DNA from: Bacteroidaceae bacterium
Lineage (GTDB): Bacteria; Bacteroidota; Bacteroidia; Bacteroidales; Bacteroidaceae
DNA: 34,457 bases
Direction of reading: 5' to 3'
Assembly (NCBI GenBank): GCA_024401225.1
Contig: JAKSLM010000031.1
Span: 1 to 34,457 of the forward strand
Shown piece after piece: positions 15,732 through 23,256 of the stretch. The first letter of the stretch is position 1. Every line of letters begins with the position of its first letter. Under the pieces are notes generated by a model, which saw nothing but the letters and a program-made list of their open reading frames with translations, had not been told where the DNA came from and made no database searches. The translations under genes were made by a program, and so were the position numbers.

Positions 15732-16607
15732 ATGAAAGAAGACAGACAAACCCTGAACCGCAACCTGGCACAGATGCTGAAGGGCGGTGTGATTATGGAC
15801 GTGACAACCCCTGAGCAGGCTCGCATAGCCGAAGCTGCCGGAGCATGTGCAGTAATGGCCCTTGAGCGCATCCCTGCCGACATCCGCGCCGCAGGTGGCG
15901 TGAGCCGCATGAGCGACCCTAAGATGATCAAGGGCATCCAGGAGGCTGTGAGCATACCTGTAATGGCTAAGTGCCGCATTGGCCACTTCGTAGAGGCTCA
16001 GATACTTGAGGCCATCGAGATCGACTACATCGATGAGAGCGAGGTGCTCTCGCCTGCCGACGATGTGTATCACATTGACAAGCGCCAATTTAACGTGCCA
16101 TTCGTGTGCGGTGCAAAGGATCTCGGCGAGGCTTTGCGACGCATCAATGAGGGTGCTACCATGATCCGTACCAAGGGCGAACCTGGTACTGGCGATGTGA
16201 TTCAGGCAGTACGCCACATGCGCATGATGCAGAGCGAGATACGCCGTCTCACATCCATGAGCGAGGATGAACTCTACGAGGCAGCAAAGCAGTTGCGCGT
16301 ACCATTCGACCTCGTGCAGTATGTGCATGAGAATGGCAAGTTGCCAGTGGTCAACTTCGCTGCAGGTGGTGTGGCTACTCCTGCTGATGCTGCCCTCATG
16401 ATGCAGCTTGGAGCAGAGGGTGTGTTCGTAGGCAGTGGTATCTTCAAGAGTGGTGATCCGGTGAAGCGTGCACAAGCTATCGTGAAGGCTGTGACCAACT
16501 ACCAGAACCCTAAGGTCATAGCTGAGCTCAGCGAGGACCTCGGCGAGGCAATGGTGGGCATCAACGAGAGCGAGATCGAGCTGCTCATGGCTGAGAGGGG
16601 GAAGTGA
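15732..16607 (+). CDS. pdxS: pyridoxal 5'-phosphate synthase, lyase subunit PdxS
   Basis: 291 aa, the normal length. With PdxT it makes PLP directly from ribose 5-phosphate, glyceraldehyde 3-phosphate and ammonia in a cytoplasmic 12+12 complex. The barrel start is [17 protein letters not shown]; Lys80 in MAKCRIGHF is the Schiff-base lysine (Lys81 in Bacillus) and Lys148 in [11 protein letters not shown] is the second active-site lysine; Asp23 is also present. pdxT follows 71 bases later on the same strand with a tandem repeat in the gap. Confidence 0.98.
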   Translation: MKEDRQTLNRNLAQMLKGGVIMDVTTPEQARIAEAAGACAVMALERIPADIRAAGGVSRMSDPKMIKGIQEAVSIPVMAKCRIGHFVEAQILEAIEIDYIDESEVLSPADDVYHIDKRQFNVPFVCGAKDLGEALRRINEGATMIRTKGEPGTGDVIQAVRHMRMMQSEIRRLTSMSEDELYEAAKQLRVPFDLVQYVHENGKLPVVNFAAGGVATPADAALMMQLGAEGVFVGSGIFKSGDPVKRAQAIVKAVTNYQNPKVIAELSEDLGEAMVGINESEIELLMAERGK

Positions 16608-16674
16608 AAGGTTAGAGTTGAGAGGTTAGAGGTTAAAGGTTAGAGTTGAGAGGTTAGAGGTTAAAAGGTTAGAG
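16607..16674. repeat. 28-bp tandem repeat between pdxS and pdxT
   Basis: Two perfect copies (16607-16634 and 16635-16662) built on AGGTTAGAG, then a partial third copy (16664-16674). The array overlaps the last base of the pdxS stop and ends just before the pdxT ATG (16679), filling the whole gap. Confidence 0.85.
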
Positions 16675-16678
16675 GAAA

Positions 16679-17227
16679 ATGAAAATAGCTATTTTAGCAC
16701 TACAGGGAGCATTTGCTGAACATCAGCAGATGCTCCACAAGCTTGGAGTGGAGACATTCCTGGTGCGCAATCTGGCCGACTGGCAGCAGCAGAAGGATGG
16801 GTTGATAATACCGGGAGGAGAGAGTACGGCCATGACTCGCATCATGCACGACCAACGCATGTGGCAACCTCTGCAGGATGCCATCCGTGAGGGCCTTCCC
16901 GTGTTCGGTACATGTGCCGGAATGATAATGCTGGATCGTAATCATCTGGCTACTATGGACATGGAGGTGAAGCGTAATGCCTACGGCCGCCAGCTGGGCA
17001 GTTTCTACACGGAGTCGGCATTTGCCGATATGGTGGATGTAAAGATGCCATTCATCCGTGCCCCTTACATCGAGGAGGTAGGTGAGGGCGTTGAAGTGCT
17101 CTCCGTGCTCGATGGCCATATCATCGCTGCACGACAGGGCCGTCAGCTCGTCACTTCATTCCATCCGGAACTGACCGACGACACCCGTGTGCACGAGTAT
17201 TTCCTGAACATGAAAAGTGGTCATTAA
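16679..17227 (+). CDS. pdxT: pyridoxal 5'-phosphate synthase, glutaminase subunit PdxT
   Basis: 182 aa. A class I glutamine amidotransferase that supplies ammonia to PdxS. The N-terminus [14 protein letters not shown] is the family signature; PGGEST (45-50) forms the oxyanion region; Cys79 in FGTCAGM is the nucleophile; His162 and Glu164 in FHPEL complete the triad. The spacer to pdxS is only repeat DNA, so the two are presumably one transcript. The TAA stop falls inside another short direct repeat (17219-17248). Confidence 0.97.
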   Translation: MKIAILALQGAFAEHQQMLHKLGVETFLVRNLADWQQQKDGLIIPGGESTAMTRIMHDQRMWQPLQDAIREGLPVFGTCAGMIMLDRNHLATMDMEVKRNAYGRQLGSFYTESAFADMVDVKMPFIRAPYIEEVGEGVEVLSVLDGHIIAARQGRQLVTSFHPELTDDTRVHEYFLNMKSGH

Positions 17228-17248
17228 GGTCATTGGTCATTAAGGTCA
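17219..17248. repeat. 14-bp direct repeat overlapping the pdxT stop
   Basis: GGTCATTAAGGTCA occurs at 17219-17232 and 17235-17248; the first copy contains the pdxT stop codon. This is slippage-type repeat DNA similar in style to the pdxS-pdxT spacer. Confidence 0.6.
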
Positions 17249-17387
17249 AAAGGATTTCATGTACTCAGGTTCAGCAAGTCGATTTTTGCGAAAGTTTGAA
17301 TGAAGGAATTAAACCTTTTGTGCTCTGCATTGTCAATGTTATAAAAATAAATAAGGATCCTAATACATTTTTATAACTAATTCGTAA

Positions 17388-18644
17388 ATGAAAAAACTTA
17401 TTTTCTCAGTCATCGCATTGATGATGACCACAGCAATGAGTGCACAAAACTATCGCAACCTCTTCAAGGAGGCCGGACATTCACAGAAGGAAATCGACAA
17501 GAAGGTAGAGGCAGTGTTCGACTCCCTCTTCTTCGGCAAGGATCGCATCTACTTTGAGGTAGGCGACTCAATGGGTTACGTATCCGACCTCAAGAACCAC
17601 GACGTGCGTACCGAGGGTATGTCGTACGGACTCATGGTTGCCGTTCAGCTCGACAAGAAGGACATCTTCGACCGCATATGGCGCTGGGGCAAGAAATACA
17701 TGCAGATGGAGAACGGCTACTTCGGCTGGAGCATCCAAACTGACGGTTCACGCCGCGCCAACGGCCCTGCATCCGATGGTGAGCTGTACTACATCACTTC
17801 GCTCCTCTTCGCTTCCAACCGCTGGGGCAACGACACAGGCATCAACTACCTCAAGGAGGCACAGTACCTGCTCGACATCATTCAGCCAAAGGAAGTCACA
17901 ATGCCATCATGGGGCGGTCGTCCTGCTCGTACCGTAAAGCAGTCGCTCATCGACCCTACCACCAACCTCATCACCTTCGTGCCAGGTGCCAACTACACCG
18001 ACCCATCCTATCATCTGCCAGTATTCTACGAGATATGGGCAAAGTATGGACAGGACGGACGCAGCGACTACTGGATGGAGTGTGCCAAGGCAAGCCGTGC
18101 CTACATGCACAAGAGCGTTCACCCAGAGACAGGTCTCAACCCTGACTACAACAACTACGACGGTTCGCTCATGAACTCACGCGGCATCATCGGCGACTGC
18201 TTCCGCTACGACTCTTGGCGCGTGCCAATGAACATGACTCTCGACTACACATGGTCGGGCGGCAAGGACGCAGAGTGGCAGAAGTGGTACACTACCACAA
18301 TACAGAGGTTCTTCTACAACCAGGGCATCGACACCTTCGTTGATCAGTTCAACGTGGATGGCACAACACCTGAGCGCATCCTCTCGGCAGGCGGCTACAC
18401 TAAGCTTCGCCATTCGCTCGGCCTCGTATCGACACTCGCTGCTGCCAGCATCGTGTCTGACCATCCAAACCGCATGGACTTCGTAGATCGCGTATGGAAC
18501 TCAAGCCATCAGCCTTACGAGGACGGCTACTACGATGCCTACTACGATGGCCTGCTCCGCCTCTTCTCGTTCATGCACCTCAGCGGAAAATACCGCATCA
18601 TCGAACCGTCAAAGGCAGCAAAGACATCAAAGAAGAAAAAGTGA
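17388..18644 (+). CDS. GH8 reducing-end xylose-releasing exo-oligoxylanase, exported
   Basis: 418 aa with signal peptide MKKLIFSVIALMMTTAMSA. The (alpha/alpha)6 barrel has the Rex-type GH8 marks: RTEGMSYGLMVAVQ with acid Glu76, ANGPASDGELYYI with Asp130, and FRYDSWRVPMN with Asp275 as the likely base (Glu70 and Asp263 in the Bacillus halodurans enzyme, known from the family). It removes xylose from the reducing end of xylo-oligosaccharides, complementing GH51 and GH3 enzymes in the window. The C-terminus is lysine-rich (KAAKTSKKKK). No clear TAnnTTTG element is seen in the 160 bases upstream. A terminator follows at 18682. Confidence 0.92.
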   Translation: MKKLIFSVIALMMTTAMSAQNYRNLFKEAGHSQKEIDKKVEAVFDSLFFGKDRIYFEVGDSMGYVSDLKNHDVRTEGMSYGLMVAVQLDKKDIFDRIWRWGKKYMQMENGYFGWSIQTDGSRRANGPASDGELYYITSLLFASNRWGNDTGINYLKEAQYLLDIIQPKEVTMPSWGGRPARTVKQSLIDPTTNLITFVPGANYTDPSYHLPVFYEIWAKYGQDGRSDYWMECAKASRAYMHKSVHPETGLNPDYNNYDGSLMNSRGIIGDCFRYDSWRVPMNMTLDYTWSGGKDAEWQKWYTTTIQRFFYNQGIDTFVDQFNVDGTTPERILSAGGYTKLRHSLGLVSTLAAASIVSDHPNRMDFVDRVWNSSHQPYEDGYYDAYYDGLLRLFSFMHLSGKYRIIEPSKAAKTSKKKK

Positions 18645-18681
18645 TTCATCACTTTTTATCCCCAAATCTTGCAACTGAACC

Positions 18682-18712
18682 AAACCTTCAGCTTACGGGC
18701 TGGAGGTTTTTG
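18682..18712 (+). terminator. intrinsic terminator after GH8
   Basis: A 10-bp stem (18683-18692 with 18699-18708, one G-U pair), 6-base loop, then a short U run. It lies about 40 bases after the GH8 stop. Confidence 0.75.
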
Positions 18713-18754
18713 GTTTACAATAAATAATAATAACTTTAATGACTTTTTGTTCCT

Positions 18755-19528
18755 ATGAAAAATTATTTTGATCTCACTGGACGAGTAGCTATCGTCACAG
18801 GTTGTTCCACTGGACTTGGAGTTCAGATGGCACGTGCACTTGCAAGCCAGGGTTGTACTATCATTCCTATCGCTCGCCGTCTCGACAAGCTTCAGGAAGT
18901 AGCACAGATGCTCAAGGATGAATTTGGCGTTGAAGCCTACCCAATCAAGTGCGACATCACCGACACCGCAGTAGTCGAGGCTACCGTAAAGGAAGTGATG
19001 GAAAAGTTCGGACGCATCGACGTGCTCATCAACAATGCCGGCACAGGAGCCGTTGCACCAGCCGAGGACATCACCGACGAGCAGTTTGCCAACGAGATGA
19101 ACATCGACCTCTTCGGTTCGTTCAAGGTGGCACGCGCAGTAGCAAAGCAGGCCATGATCCCTGCCAAGTATGGACGCATCATCAACATCGCATCCATGTA
19201 CGGCCTTGTAGGCAACAAGGTTGCTCCAGCATCACCTTATCACGCAGCTAAGGGTGGAGTGGTCAACCTCACTCGTGCACTTGCAGCTGAATGGGGCAAG
19301 CACGGCATAACAGTCAACAGCATCTGCCCAGGTTACTTCATCACTCCGCTCACAGAGTCGACACTCAAGAGCCCATGGTTTACCGAGTATGCTCACGACA
19401 CCATCCCACAGGAGCGCTACGGCAACGAAGGCGAGCTTGACACAGCAGCCCTCTTCCTCGCAAGTCCTGCATCAAGCTATGTGAACGGCATCATGGTGCC
19501 AGTAGATGGTGGTTACACTTGCGTATAA
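18755..19528 (+). CDS. SDR oxidoreductase, gluconate 5-dehydrogenase/KduD-like
   Basis: 257 aa, the classical SDR length. TGCSTGLG (15-22), NNAG (93-96), Ser147, Tyr162 and Lys166 (YHAAKGG) form the cofactor and catalytic sites. The opening FDLTGRVAIVTG and ending NGIMVPVDGGYTC are typical of 2-deoxy-D-gluconate 3-dehydrogenase (KduD) and gluconate 5-dehydrogenase. It probably reduces a keto-sugar acid in the cytoplasm; which one is not determined. It stands alone between two terminators, so it has its own promoter, which I could not place. Cys17 replaces the more usual Ala/Gly in the glycine motif. Confidence 0.88.
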   Translation: MKNYFDLTGRVAIVTGCSTGLGVQMARALASQGCTIIPIARRLDKLQEVAQMLKDEFGVEAYPIKCDITDTAVVEATVKEVMEKFGRIDVLINNAGTGAVAPAEDITDEQFANEMNIDLFGSFKVARAVAKQAMIPAKYGRIINIASMYGLVGNKVAPASPYHAAKGGVVNLTRALAAEWGKHGITVNSICPGYFITPLTESTLKSPWFTEYAHDTIPQERYGNEGELDTAALFLASPASSYVNGIMVPVDGGYTCV

Positions 19529-19557
19529 ACCTAAGTTGAAATAATAAATAAAAAAAT

Positions 19558-19600
19558 TCTCCCACGAAACGCGGATGTTTCGTGGGAGATTTTTCTTTTT
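19558..19600. terminator. bidirectional intrinsic terminator
   Basis: A perfect 12-bp stem (TCTCCCACGAAA at 19558-19569, complement 19578-19589) with an 8-base loop, an A-run before it and a T-run after it, between convergent genes ending at 19528 and 19625. Confidence 0.9.
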
Positions 19601-19624
19601 GTCCTAAACTGGGGGAGAATCGAA

Positions 19625-20017
19625 TTACTGACGAGGGCGACCACCACCGAACTGGCCTCTGTGCTCTCTCTGCTTCTTCAGCATCTCCTCGTAAGCTGTG
19701 AACTGCTCAGGAGTGAGGATTGACTTGATCTTTGCTGTCTGCTCTTCCTGACGCTTCTGCATAGCCTCACGGTTGAATGCACCAGGGCCACCGTTGCCAC
19801 CTGCGTTGCGGATAGAATCCATCTGAGCCATCATCTTCTTTGACTGATCGAGGAGATAAGTGTAGATAGCCTTGTACTGATCGTCGTTGATCTTGCAAGC
19901 TTCCTTGATCTGAGTTGCCTGGCGAGTAGCCATGTCTTCTGGTGTGAACTGTGGCATCTGAGCCATTGCTGCAACTGATGTGAGCATTACGAGTGCTGCG
20001 AGAATGATTTTTTTCAT
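19625..20017 (-). CDS. small secreted Spy/CpxP-like or DUF4890-type protein
   Basis: 130 aa with signal peptide MKKIILAALVMLTSVAAMA. The mature part is helical and charged: a TPEDMATRQATQIKE stretch, an ILTPEQFTAYEEM motif near 100-113 and a Gly/Arg-rich tail (RGQFGGGRPRQ). The LTPEQ motif is shared by Spy-like periplasmic proteins and the Bacteroidetes DUF4890 group; the match is by composition and motif, so function (periplasmic chaperone or metal/stress response) is inferred. A Gly-rich loop (NAGGNGGPGAF) sits mid-protein. Gene upstream on the same strand is the large glycosidase, 254 bases away beyond tandem repeats. Confidence 0.8.
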   Translation of the reverse strand: MKKIILAALVMLTSVAAMAQMPQFTPEDMATRQATQIKEACKINDDQYKAIYTYLLDQSKKMMAQMDSIRNAGGNGGPGAFNREAMQKRQEEQTAKIKSILTPEQFTAYEEMLKKQREHRGQFGGGRPRQ

Positions 20018-20205
20018 AATAGGTAGTTTTTAATTGTATTTATTAGTACTTGAATTGAAATAACGTGATGATATGCAACTGAGGGCTACAAGGTTATAAG
20101 GGGAGCGTAGCAAAGCTGCTTTCTATTGGTATGACTTGCCTATTATTAAATGGTTTAATCAATTTCTCACTTTCTTCACTCTTCACTCATTTTTTTCTAA
20201 ATCAT

Positions 20206-20268
20206 AATTCAAAATTCTTAATTCAAAATTCTTAATTCAAAATTCTTAATTCAAAATTCTTAATTCAA
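20206..20268. repeat. 14-bp tandem repeat, 4.5 copies
   Basis: AATTCAAAATTCTT is repeated at 20206-20219, 20220-20233, 20234-20247 and 20248-20261, plus a half copy to 20268. It ends three bases before the stop codon of the glycosidase (20272). Its reverse complement shares GAATTAAGAATT with the repeats at 895-1019. Confidence 0.95.
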
Positions 20269-20271
20269 CTT

Positions 20272-22368
20272 TCATGGCATCGGCAAAATGCCTTCATAGC
20301 GCACATCCCATTTCCCATCCTTCGGGAATCCTGGCAGAGGTGTGGTGCATCCATCCCATCCGGCACACATGAGGGCCACGGCGGTGAGAAGTCCTCCATT
20401 GCCTGGCAGGTAGCAGCGCAGGCGGCCGTCCTGATAGTTGTGTCCATTAGGCAGGTAGGTGTTGGTGCGCTTTGGCATAAGGAGGGCATCGATGGCAAGC
20501 TCCGGCTCGAGGAGTCGGGTGGCATTCATGCATGTGGTAGGGTAATCCCATCCCCAAGTCTTGTCCCAGTTCCAGTGGTTCATGACCCATTGCAGCGTGG
20601 CACGCATGGTTTCGGTATCTATCTGAGGCGAACGAGGCAGGACGCCTAACGCGGCAAGCACGGCCATGTGGTCGCTGTAGAGGGCGAGGTCGGGCTTGTG
20701 GATTGGCGAGTTGTAGCTTTCAGCTGTCTCGGCAGCAGCATATACCCCATCCTTGGCAGAGAGAGGGGAAAGGCGATCGATTATCTTGTCCCATGAGGCA
20801 TTGCGTGGCTTGCCGGCACGGATGCGCCACTCCTGTGCGAGTTGTAACCCAAAATGCCAGTAGGAGAGTTCGAATGGTGGATTGATGGTTTCGGCAGCTT
20901 TCAAGGTTTCCTGTGCAGGGATGCATCCACGGAGTGTATAGCGATCGTTGGCTGCATCGTAGGTGGCAAAGGATGCCATGAATTGGGCACTTTGCTCCAC
21001 GAGGTCGGCATAGCTGCTGATGATGCTCTCGTCGTGTGTGGCACGGTAGGCGAGTTCGCATAAATATATAAGATGTGGCTGCTGCCAGATGAGAAACGAA
21101 CCGACATTGGATGGAGCTTCCCCAGCCGATGGGTCGGTCATCTTCATCCACCGTATGCCCTCCATGCCCTGGCGCTCAGCTATCTGTCGTGCCATAGGTG
21201 CCGCCTTGTGGTACCACGGTAGGGTGCGTAGCAGGAGCTCGGGATGGCTCCAGAGAGCAAATTGTGCCTGATGCCACCATGTCATCTCGAGGTGAAACTT
21301 GCCAAACCATGAGTTGTAGGTGAGGCCCGTCTCCTGTGGTGGTGTAGTGCCGGCACACTGGATGGCAAGCAGATACTGGGAGAGCACTATGCGGCGTTCG
21401 AGTTCGGCAGCTCGCGGATCGGTACAGCGGCTCATGTCGACCATGCCTCCTGTGAGCCAGTAGCGATGCCAATAGTCCGTGGTAGCGGACAGGGATTGCT
21501 TGGCGCTTGGGATGGGGTGAGTAGGTACGGACGGCGTGAATTCCACTTCAAGGACCCACTTGTCGCTCACAGGATTGATGCTGACTCTATTGCCCCGAAT
21601 GGACGGGCGACTGGCACCTTGCCATGAGAGGCGTATGCAGTAGCTCTGACCGTCGAGTACATGGCGGATGATGATGCAGTTCGATGACGAACTGACCTCT
21701 TCAAGATGGTGCGAGAGGCCCTCCGACCAGTCGCATGCATCGTCGCTATGCTTGCCTGTAGGATAGGGGAAGAGTAGGGACACGGGGTGGCGTGAGGGAT
21801 CGCTGATCTGAGCCACTACAAGATCCCTTTCTGGATGGCACGAGGTGACGACTCGCATCGGGTGTCCATCGCATCGGTATGATGAAGTGATGATTCCGTC
21901 AAATAGTTTAAGTTGCTGATCTATGTCAGTTATATCATCTGCTTCAATGCCATCGAAGGCAATGATGCCGAGGTGGAGACGGTGAGGATTGCAGCGCAGA
22001 TAGTCGCTCGCATCCTTCTCCCTTCCTGTCTTGAACTGGCACGAGTACCACTCCTCATTGCCTCGCCCGAAGTCGAAGCTGCGAAGGGCGTCGCTGGCGG
22101 TGAACCCCTCCGTGTTAGGGAACGAATGCCACCCCCATTGCGCCATGGTGCCGAGTGGCACTCCGTTGCGATACTGTTGGTGGAATGTCTGCAAGCCCGT
22201 CACGTCGCAGGTGAAGGCAAACTCTCCGTTGCCCACTGACAGGGAAGCGAGGGTGTCGATTGAGTTGATGTGAGGATTGTTGCGCTCCAGAAGGGCGCGG
22301 CGGTCGATCTTTGCATGAGCGGCATACACCGACGAAGCAAGAAGTAAGAGTAGTACGAGATGTCTCAT
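20272..22368 (-). CDS. secreted (alpha/alpha)6-type glycoside hydrolase (six-hairpin glycosidase-like)
   Basis: 698 aa from the ATG at 22366-22368, which begins a signal peptide (MRHLVLLLLLASSVYAAHA). An in-frame ATG at 22386 overlaps the -7 element and so cannot be in the transcript. N-terminal beta-sandwich (about 40-285) opening with LASLSVGNGEFAF, as in GH65/GH95-type enzymes, then a helical barrel with NSWFGKFHLEMTWWHQAQF (353-371; Glu361 is a candidate catalytic residue), a Trp-rich stretch NHWNWDKTWGWDYP, and an ending with GNGGLLTAVALMCAGW. The family number and substrate are not certain; clan-like fold assignment is from these motifs. It is divergent from the SGNH esterase at 22500. 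Confidence 0.75.
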   Translation of the reverse strand: MRHLVLLLLLASSVYAAHAKIDRRALLERNNPHINSIDTLASLSVGNGEFAFTCDVTGLQTFHQQYRNGVPLGTMAQWGWHSFPNTEGFTASDALRSFDFGRGNEEWYSCQFKTGREKDASDYLRCNPHRLHLGIIAFDGIEADDITDIDQQLKLFDGIITSSYRCDGHPMRVVTSCHPERDLVVAQISDPSRHPVSLLFPYPTGKHSDDACDWSEGLSHHLEEVSSSSNCIIIRHVLDGQSYCIRLSWQGASRPSIRGNRVSINPVSDKWVLEVEFTPSVPTHPIPSAKQSLSATTDYWHRYWLTGGMVDMSRCTDPRAAELERRIVLSQYLLAIQCAGTTPPQETGLTYNSWFGKFHLEMTWWHQAQFALWSHPELLLRTLPWYHKAAPMARQIAERQGMEGIRWMKMTDPSAGEAPSNVGSFLIWQQPHLIYLCELAYRATHDESIISSYADLVEQSAQFMASFATYDAANDRYTLRGCIPAQETLKAAETINPPFELSYWHFGLQLAQEWRIRAGKPRNASWDKIIDRLSPLSAKDGVYAAAETAESYNSPIHKPDLALYSDHMAVLAALGVLPRSPQIDTETMRATLQWVMNHWNWDKTWGWDYPTTCMNATRLLEPELAIDALLMPKRTNTYLPNGHNYQDGRLRCYLPGNGGLLTAVALMCAGWDGCTTPLPGFPKDGKWDVRYEGILPMP

Positions 22369-22385
22369 TATGATGATTTTGTGCA

Positions 22386-22393
22386 CAAAGATA
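22386..22393 (-). promoter_or_regulatory. -7 element for the six-hairpin glycosidase
   Basis: TATCTTTG on the minus strand, exact match. The predicted start is near 22380, leaving a leader of only about 12 bases to the ATG at 22368. The -33 part is weak. Confidence 0.55.
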
Positions 22394-22458
22394 GATGATT
22401 TTTATCGTGTAATGCATTAATTAGCGAAAAAACTTAGTGAACTGATGACTATTTTTAC

Positions 22459-22466
22459 TATCTTTG
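22459..22466 (+). promoter_or_regulatory. -7 element for the SGNH esterase
   Basis: TATCTTTG, exact match, about 35 bases before the chosen ATG at 22500. It excludes the in-frame ATG at 22464, which overlaps it. The -33 part is weak. Confidence 0.55.
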
Positions 22467-22499
22467 CACGAAATAATGTCTAACTCAACAAAAACTAAC

Positions 22500-23159
22500 A
22501 TGAAAAAGATTACTATTCTATTCCTTTACCTGATGCTCACCTTCACGGCTGCAATCGCCCAGAAGGTCCGCGTGGCTTGCATAGGCAACAGCATCACCTA
22601 TGGCCACGGCATCAAGGATCGCGCCAGGGATACGTATCCGGCTCAGTTGCAAGCGCTTCTTGGCGATGACTACGATGTCCGTAATTTCGGCGTGAGTGGC
22701 ACTACTGCCCAGAAGGAGGGCGACTTCCCTTGGGTAAGCACTAACGAGTATAAGGCAGCATTGGCTTTCCTGCCAGAGATAGCTGTTATCAAACTCGGCA
22801 CCAACGACAGCAAACCTCAGAACTGGACGGGAAATGAGCGCTTTATCCGCGACCTCGAAGCCCTGGCACAGGAGTTTGCTGCACTCGAATCGCATCCACG
22901 CATCATCATCTGTCTGCCAGCCAAGGCGTACGAGGTTAGATGGGACATCCATGACGACATCATAGCAGGCGAAGAGCTTCCTGCCATCAAGAGCATGGCA
23001 AAGCGCAACCATTGGCGTCTTGTCGACCTCTACCGCGCAACGAGTGGCAAGCAGGAGCGATTTCCTGACGGCATTCACCCTGACGAGCAGGGTGCCGGCA
23101 TCATCGCAGCAAAGGTATTGAAGGCTGTAAAGAAAGAGCGTAAGGCTCTGAAAAGGTGA
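22500..23159 (+). CDS. secreted SGNH/GDSL esterase
   Basis: 219 aa from the ATG at 22500, the start of the signal peptide MKKITILFLYLMLTFTAAIA. All four SGNH blocks are present: GNSIT with Ser31, the Gly block VSGTTA (65-70), GTND with Asn102, and DGIHPDEQG with Asp190 and His193. Members are acetyl or other short acyl esterases on polysaccharides or sialic acids. Unlike the SGNH protein at 3426, its Ser-Asp-His set is complete. It ends in a basic tail (KKERKALKR), followed immediately by a terminator. It is divergent from the six-hairpin glycosidase, with about 65 bases between their -7 elements. Confidence 0.9.
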   Translation: MKKITILFLYLMLTFTAAIAQKVRVACIGNSITYGHGIKDRARDTYPAQLQALLGDDYDVRNFGVSGTTAQKEGDFPWVSTNEYKAALAFLPEIAVIKLGTNDSKPQNWTGNERFIRDLEALAQEFAALESHPRIIICLPAKAYEVRWDIHDDIIAGEELPAIKSMAKRNHWRLVDLYRATSGKQERFPDGIHPDEQGAGIIAAKVLKAVKKERKALKR

Positions 23160-23165
23160 AAAAAT

Positions 23166-23206
23166 GCATCACGCCCATAAAATATATGCGGGTTTGTGAT
23201 GTTTTT
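23166..23206 (+). terminator. intrinsic terminator after the SGNH esterase
   Basis: Outer stem CATCAC (23167-23172) with GTGATG (23196-23201), an inner GCCC/GGGT extension with a small bulge, an A/T loop, and then five T residues. Confidence 0.7.
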
Positions 23207-23221
23207 ATGAAATAAAAATAC

Positions 23222-23229
23222 TAAATTTG
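23222..23229 (+). promoter_or_regulatory. -7 element for the fasciclin lipoprotein
   Basis: TAAATTTG matches TAnnTTTG. It is 28 bases before the ATG at 23257 and just after the terminator; the longer in-frame start at 23227 overlaps it and is rejected. Confidence 0.5.
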
Positions 23230-23256
23230 CGCCCAGAATATAAATACTACTACCAT

